From contig JAFYRC010000130.1 in assembly GCA_017547065.1 (NCBI GenBank), forward strand, positions 1 to 10,898: 10,898 nucleotides of DNA. The letters run 5' to 3'. Made by a program: the position numbers and the translations under genes. The notes below the pieces were generated by a model that did no database searches, was not told the DNA's origin, and saw nothing but the letters and a program-made list of their open reading frames with translations. Source of the DNA: Tidjanibacter sp. (GTDB lineage Bacteria > Bacteroidota > Bacteroidia > Bacteroidales > Rikenellaceae). Positions 7,212 to 10,898 of the stretch are shown here, one piece after another; positions within the stretch are counted from its first letter, which is position 1; each line of letters starts with the position of its first letter.

Positions 7212-7258
7212 CACCATTTATTGCGATTTTGCCTCATCGAAGGCCCAAAAACCGCACT

Positions 7259-8218
7259 CTACTCTGCGAAATGGGCAATTTCGGCGGACAAATCACACTC
7301 CGGAAGCTCTTTTTGGAGCCCTTCGGCCTTGCGTAGCATTGCACTCTTGAAGCGCACCCACTCCTCACTTTCGGGATGCAGGGGGCGATGACCGACAGCC
7401 CTACGCAACTCCTCCACCCTACGGCACAGCCCCACCGTGGCGGGGTCCAGGTAGCACTCCACAAACTTCTCCCACACATAACCAACCGCCTCCTGCGAGG
7501 GGTGCACAAGGTCGGAGGCCACGAAGCGGTAGTCCCTCAGGTCGTCCAGCACAATCTCATAGGCAGGGAAGTAGTCCACTCTCTCGCACTCCTCTGTGAG
7601 CCTCTCGGCGGCAAGCCTCAGCACCGCCTTCGACACGGCATTGCCCTCCAAACCATCGGCCAGGTGGCGCACGGGGCTAACGGTGAGAATGATGTACTTA
7701 TCCTTCAAAACGCCCTCGGCCAAAGCCTTCAAAGAGTTAACCACCTCGTCCACGCTCAGGCGTCGGCGCACAAACTCGCTCGCAGGCACCTTGTGGCAGT
7801 TGGCCACCACTCGGCCCTCGCGCTCATAGACCCACGCGGTGCCAAGCGTGATGACCACCGTGTCGGCATCTTGCAAGGCCTTACTACCACGCCTTACCGC
7901 AGCGTTAAGTCGATCAACAACAGCCTGTTTATCGGTGCCGTCAAAGGCTCCGTGGGAGTCGTAAGCAAACCACAAATCGCCCCTACTGTGGAGCTCCTCC
8001 TCGGTGAACAGTCTTCCCTCGGTGAGCCTTTGGAGGGTTGCCACAACGCTCTGGGGGTTGAACATCTCACCCAGCGGATTGGCTTCCACACACAGCCCGC
8101 AAGCGCTCATTCGCTCGGCCACATTGTCGGCAAAACACGAGCCAATGGTCACAATTCGGTTGGCGTGTGTGAGCCTATGCTCACTGGGAGTGATTTCTAT
8201 CTCTGTACGAAATTTCAT
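7259..8218 (-). CDS. GSCFA-domain protein (SGNH/GDSL-like hydrolase fold)
   Basis: The protein has 319 residues from ATG at 8218 to TAG at 7259-7261. The GSCFA family is named for the motif seen here at 26-31 (GSCFAD), with S27 as the probable nucleophile, followed by NPLGEMFNPQS (47-57). Further conserved blocks are TLGTAWVYE (124-132), TVSPVRH (179-185), DYFPAYEI (215-222) and FVASDLVHPS (232-241), whose D236 and H239 would complete an SGNH-type Asp-His pair. No signal peptide or membrane segment is visible, so it is probably cytoplasmic. The family is thought to be related to GDSL/SGNH esterases, but substrates are not established. It shares a palindromic promoter region with ispE. Its link to the sufE genes downstream (115-base gap) may be only positional. 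Confidence 0.93.
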   Translation of the reverse strand: MKFRTEIEITPSEHRLTHANRIVTIGSCFADNVAERMSACGLCVEANPLGEMFNPQSVVATLQRLTEGRLFTEEELHSRGDLWFAYDSHGAFDGTDKQAVVDRLNAAVRRGSKALQDADTVVITLGTAWVYEREGRVVANCHKVPASEFVRRRLSVDEVVNSLKALAEGVLKDKYIILTVSPVRHLADGLEGNAVSKAVLRLAAERLTEECERVDYFPAYEIVLDDLRDYRFVASDLVHPSQEAVGYVWEKFVECYLDPATVGLCRRVEELRRAVGHRPLHPESEEWVRFKSAMLRKAEGLQKELPECDLSAEIAHFAE

Positions 8219-8229
8219 AGTGTAGGTGT

Positions 8230-8259
8230 TTTGCTACAAAGGTAAAATAATTATCTTTG
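8230..8259 (+). promoter_or_regulatory. ispE promoter (Bacteroidetes type)
   Basis: The -7 element TATCTTTG (8252-8259) matches the TAnnTTTG consensus exactly. A TTTG lies at 8230-8233, giving an 18-base spacer, slightly shorter than the usual 19-21. The expected start near 8266 gives a leader of about 19 bases before the ispE ATG at 8285. Confidence 0.65.
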
Positions 8260-8262
8260 TAG
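8234..8262. repeat. Inverted repeat joining the two divergent -7 elements
   Basis: CTACAAAG (8234-8241) and CTTTGTAG (8255-8262) are perfect complements. The symmetry extends with one mismatch over GTA (8242-8244) and TAT (8252-8254), leaving a 7-base AT-only centre. Each arm contains the -7 box of one promoter. Confidence 0.75.
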
Positions 8263-8267
8263 TCATA
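8237..8267 (-). promoter_or_regulatory. GSCFA gene promoter, divergent and overlapping the ispE promoter
   Basis: Read on the minus strand, TACCTTTG (8244-8237) is an exact TAnnTTTG match, with TATG (8267-8264) 19 bases upstream as a one-mismatch -33 element. Transcription would begin near 8230, leaving a leader of only about 12 bases before the ATG at 8218. It interleaves with the ispE promoter, so polymerase can hardly occupy both at once. Confidence 0.6.
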
Positions 8268-8284
8268 GAACTAAGGCTCGGAAA

Positions 8285-9100
8285 ATGATACTCACCGCAT
8301 ACCCCAAAATTAACCTCGGACTCGACATCCTGCGTCGCCGAGAGGATGGTTTCCACGAAATCGACACCCTTATGCTCCCATTCCGCGGAGTGGGTGACAC
8401 GCTGGAAATTGTACCCACCATCGACGGGGCCATACACCTCGACACCAATGGACTCACCATCGACTGTGCCTCCGACCGCAACCTTGTGGTAAAGGCGTGG
8501 TTGCTGTTGCACAACCGCTATGGTATTGGCGGTGCCCACATCAGCCTCGACAAGCAGATACCCTTTGGTGCTGGTCTGGGTGGCGGTAGTGCCGACGCGG
8601 CAATGACCCTCGTGGCTCTCAACGAAATATACATGCTGGGCCTTACGACCGCCGAGTTGGAGGGCTTGGCTGCGGAGTTGGGTAGCGATGTTCCCTTCTT
8701 CATCACCTCGCAGGCAATGTTCTGCCGTGGACGTGGCGAGATTCTCACCCCCACCACCAACCCCGCCGAAGGACTGTGGTGCGTGGTAAGCAAGCCATCC
8801 TTTGGCATTCCCACCGCCGCTGCCTACGCAGGGGTCACTCCCCACATCCCCACGCTGCCCCTCGAAGAGCGACTCAAACTCCCTCGCACCGAGTGGCAGG
8901 CTGAGATTGTAAACGACTTCGAGGCGTCGCTCTTTGAGCAACACCTCGAACTGAAAAGTATACACCGAGCGCTGAAAAACAGCGGGGCATTCTATGTATC
9001 CATGTCGGGATCGGGCTCGGCAATGTATGGTCTCTACGACCACGAGCCTCACTACTCCCCAATCTACACTGACGAAAAGGTCTTTGTGGCAAAGCTCTAA
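8285..9100 (+). CDS. ispE: 4-diphosphocytidyl-2-C-methyl-D-erythritol kinase
   Basis: IspE phosphorylates the 2-hydroxyl of CDP-methylerythritol with ATP in the MEP pathway to isopentenyl diphosphate. The gene encodes 271 residues from ATG at 8285 to TAA at 9098-9100. GHMP-kinase features: the N-terminal PKINLGLDI (7-15) with catalytic-site K8, the phosphate-binding glycine loop PFGAGLGGGSADAA (93-106), GSDVPFF (133-139) with the likely catalytic base D135, and the third GHMP motif MSGSGSAMYGLY (240-251). NDFEASLF (210-217) is also typical. The length is normal for Bacteroidetes, slightly shorter than the E. coli enzyme. It has an exact -7 box upstream and appears to be transcribed alone: its other neighbour is convergent, with only 31 bases between stops and no visible terminator. 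Confidence 0.97.
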   Translation: MILTAYPKINLGLDILRRREDGFHEIDTLMLPFRGVGDTLEIVPTIDGAIHLDTNGLTIDCASDRNLVVKAWLLLHNRYGIGGAHISLDKQIPFGAGLGGGSADAAMTLVALNEIYMLGLTTAELEGLAAELGSDVPFFITSQAMFCRGRGEILTPTTNPAEGLWCVVSKPSFGIPTAAAYAGVTPHIPTLPLEERLKLPRTEWQAEIVNDFEASLFEQHLELKSIHRALKNSGAFYVSMSGSGSAMYGLYDHEPHYSPIYTDEKVFVAKL

Positions 9101-9131
9101 TACCACTCAGAGCACCCTTTAATAACCCCTC

Positions 9132-10085
9132 TTACAATCCCTTGTGGGCCAACAGCCACGCCAGGCGGTTGTAGGTGCGGTGTGCCCAGGGGCGCACTCT
9201 CTTGGGCAGAGCGAGGAGCGCTTTGAGTTTGCTGAGTCCTCGGCGGTAGTGTTCCGTATATCCAAAATTCTCCACAACCCTGCGACCAAACTCCTCGTCG
9301 CCCTTGGCGGTGAGTGTTAGGGCCTTACCGATGGCGCACTTGGCAATAAACTCCCTGCGCCAATAGTTTAAGTTCTCGTCCCACAAGGCCTCCTTCAAGA
9401 AGTCCTCCAAGCGGTAGGGTGTCTGTTCGGGGGTGTAAATGGAGGAAGAACGATTGCTCGCAACCATAGAGTAGAGGCACAAAGCCTTGGGCGAGAAGCA
9501 CACCCCATAGCGGCTAGCCACCTTTATCCACATATACTGATCGCCGCCCATCTTCATACCCTCAGGGAAACCTCCCAACTCTTCCACAGCCCTGCGAGAG
9601 AGCACCGTAGCCGAAGGAATGGTAACATAGTGGGTCATACTCTCCTTCCAGAAGTTCTCAACGGGGCCTCGCTCCGAGGGGGTATTGGCCCTCACGATAC
9701 CCATGGGGCTCACGATATCGAAGGCAGTGGAGTAGATACCCCTGTCGGGCCAGAGGTCAATCATCTCTGCCACCTCCTCCAAAAATTGCGGTTGCCACCT
9801 ATCGTCGGCGTCCACCAGCGCAAACCAGTCGCCCACGGCCTCGGCCATTGCGCGGTTGCGTGCTGCACACTCGCCTGCGTTAGCCTGACGTATGAGCCTA
9901 ACGAGGGGCGACCCTATGGCCTCCACGATTGCTGCCGAAGAGTCGGTAGAACCATCGTCCACCACCACAATCTCCACGGGTTGGAGCGTCTGCGCCAACA
10001 CCGAGCGCACCGTGGCTTCCACCTCGGCGGCCTTATTATAGAGGGGTATGATTACCGAAAAACGGGGATTTATGGTACTACTCAT
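9132..10085 (-). CDS. Glycosyltransferase family 2 (GT-A fold)
   Basis: The frame gives 317 residues from ATG at 10085; ATG 10097 would add MSRP. The 10085 start overlaps the stop of the upstream gene within ATGAGTAG, a pattern typical of translational coupling. GT2 signatures: FSVIIPLYNK (9-18), VVDDGSTDSS (41-50), NAGECAARNRA (69-79), the metal-binding LVDADDRW (90-97) and GGDQYMW (180-186), which is in the position of the usual ED/W acceptor-site motif. There is no membrane segment in the catalytic part, and the basic C-terminus (RVRPWAHRTYNRLAWLLAHK) could contact the membrane face. Such enzymes add a sugar from a nucleotide donor to a growing surface glycan. The specificity cannot be read from the sequence. 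It works with the LicD-family gene upstream, probably in capsule, O-antigen or lipid-linked glycan synthesis. Confidence 0.92.
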   Translation of the reverse strand: MSSTINPRFSVIIPLYNKAAEVEATVRSVLAQTLQPVEIVVVDDGSTDSSAAIVEAIGSPLVRLIRQANAGECAARNRAMAEAVGDWFALVDADDRWQPQFLEEVAEMIDLWPDRGIYSTAFDIVSPMGIVRANTPSERGPVENFWKESMTHYVTIPSATVLSRRAVEELGGFPEGMKMGGDQYMWIKVASRYGVCFSPKALCLYSMVASNRSSSIYTPEQTPYRLEDFLKEALWDENLNYWRREFIAKCAIGKALTLTAKGDEEFGRRVVENFGYTEHYRRGLSKLKALLALPKRVRPWAHRTYNRLAWLLAHKGL

Positions 10086-10898
10086 AGGTCTGCTCATTGA
10101 GTGTGTCGAATGAAAGTTTCAGGGGTGCGTGAGTAACCTTCTGCTCATCGGGGATGTGTTTGACCAACACGGGATAGTGGTGGTGAAGGTAGGCCTCCAA
10201 GTCGCGCGGAACGCATATTGAGAGCCTTCCGAAGGGAGCCTCCACACACTCTTTGGCCGACTCATAGGTCATCACATCCAGCGGCAAGCGCACAACGTTG
10301 ACCAGCGTGCACCTTTCGTCGCCGTTGAACCACCCCATCTCGCGGCACATCTTCCGATAGAGCCACTCCCTGGTGGTGAGCCTATAAAGCACACCCAACA
10401 CTGCCCTACTCACAAGGCTCTTGCGGTAGTAGAGCGACTTCTCGCGCGGAATTTCCTTGCGCCTTTGCCAGAAGGGGTAGAGGCTGAATGCGCTGATAAA
10501 CCACGCACACTCGGCCCTATGGAAAGCCTGCAACTTACGTCCCGAGGGGATGCGGTCGAAGGGGAAAATGTCGATGAAAATACCGTGGTTGATGGGCATT
10601 TGCTCAAAGCCATCCTCCAAGAAGAGTGTACCACGCTTGCGCACCTTGGTCCAATAGAACGGGGTGTTGGGGTCGGTGCGGAACTCCTGAATCTCAAAAC
10701 CCTCGCCGAGGAGTGCGGGTCCGTGGGTGAGGAATTTCTCGTAGTCCTCACGGAGCATACCGAAGTCGGCATCATCATCCCAGGGGAGTATATTCTGCCA
10801 GAAGTGCACCCCGATGGCTGTGCCACCAATGCCGAAGCACTTGATGTCGAGCAGTCGGCACACACGGCTAATCTCCTCGATAATCTCGAAGAGAGCCT
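10078..10898 (-). CDS. LicD-family phosphotransferase-like protein, N-terminus cut by window edge
   Basis: The frame is open from the window edge to TAG at 10078-10080, giving 272 complete visible codons. A GTG at 10863 is not the likely start, because the upstream residues (ALFEIIEEISRV) continue the expected LicD N-terminal helix. Visible motifs are IGGTAIG (23-29) and LPWDDDADFGM (37-47), the nucleotidyltransferase-type GG...DxD core of LicD proteins. DIFPFDRIP follows about 80 residues later, as usual in this family. LicD in Haemophilus and pneumococcus attaches phosphocholine to surface glycans, and related proteins transfer other phospho-groups such as ribitol phosphate or phosphoethanolamine. 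No choline uptake or activation genes (licA, licB, licC) are visible, so the transferred group is unknown. It overlaps the start of the GT2 gene by 8 bases and is surely co-transcribed with it. Confidence 0.9.
   Translation of the reverse strand, partial: ALFEIIEEISRVCRLLDIKCFGIGGTAIGVHFWQNILPWDDDADFGMLREDYEKFLTHGPALLGEGFEIQEFRTDPNTPFYWTKVRKRGTLFLEDGFEQMPINHGIFIDIFPFDRIPSGRKLQAFHRAECAWFISAFSLYPFWQRRKEIPREKSLYYRKSLVSRAVLGVLYRLTTREWLYRKMCREMGWFNGDERCTLVNVVRLPLDVMTYESAKECVEAPFGRLSICVPRDLEAYLHHHYPVLVKHIPDEQKVTHAPLKLSFDTLNEQTYE

Noticed and set aside
7376..8245. Plus-strand frame of 289 codons opposite the GSCFA gene
   Set aside because: Same register artefact; all GSCFA motifs are on the minus strand.
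8234..9106. Minus-strand frame of 290 codons opposite ispE
   Set aside because: Same register artefact; the GHMP kinase motifs and the exact promoter are on the plus strand.
10861..10863. GTG start for the LicD-family gene
   Set aside because: The frame continues to the window edge with residues that fit the LicD N-terminal helix, so the true start is outside.

Overview
The window looks like a piece of a Bacteroidetes chromosome, most likely order Bacteroidales and possibly Alistipes or another Rikenellaceae member. The grounds are: TAnnTTTG-type -7 promoter elements, start codons without clear Shine-Dalgarno sequences, a long (1093-residue) SecA, a GSCFA-domain protein, a DUF2851-type protein, a Bacteroidetes-style M16 protease, and a moderately GC-rich codon style that nearly excludes TTA, CTA and TCA. 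The genus is a guess. No phage, plasmid, IS, CRISPR, tRNA or rRNA sequence was seen.

Layout from left to right. Positions 1-1617 (+) hold the C-terminal half of a large M16 zinc-protease-family protein, closed by a strong intrinsic terminator at 1641-1675. Positions 1618-2106 form a 489-base gap between convergent genes. It is a mosaic of palindromes and short direct repeats with one doubtful short reading frame. From 8218 down to 2107 the minus strand carries GSCFA protein, SufE, a SufT/MIP18-like protein, a short DUF2851 protein and SecA. The sufE-sufT-DUF2851 part is tightly packed (11 and 23 bases between genes), and secA appears to have its own promoter overlapping the end of the DUF2851 gene. 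Positions 8219-8284 are a compact palindromic divergent promoter serving the GSCFA gene (-) and ispE (+, 8285-9100). The right end (9132-10898, -) is a glycosyltransferase family 2 gene overlapping a LicD-family gene cut by the window edge, probably part of a surface-polysaccharide locus.

Most of these are housekeeping functions: Fe-S cluster assembly (SufE, SufT), protein export (SecA) and isoprenoid precursor synthesis (IspE). The right end is accessory cell-surface chemistry. I found no clearly new multi-gene system. The items most worth a second look are the DUF2851 protein that lacks its usual N-terminal part, the symmetric divergent promoter, and the repeat-rich gap downstream of secA with an apparently frameshifted short reading frame.
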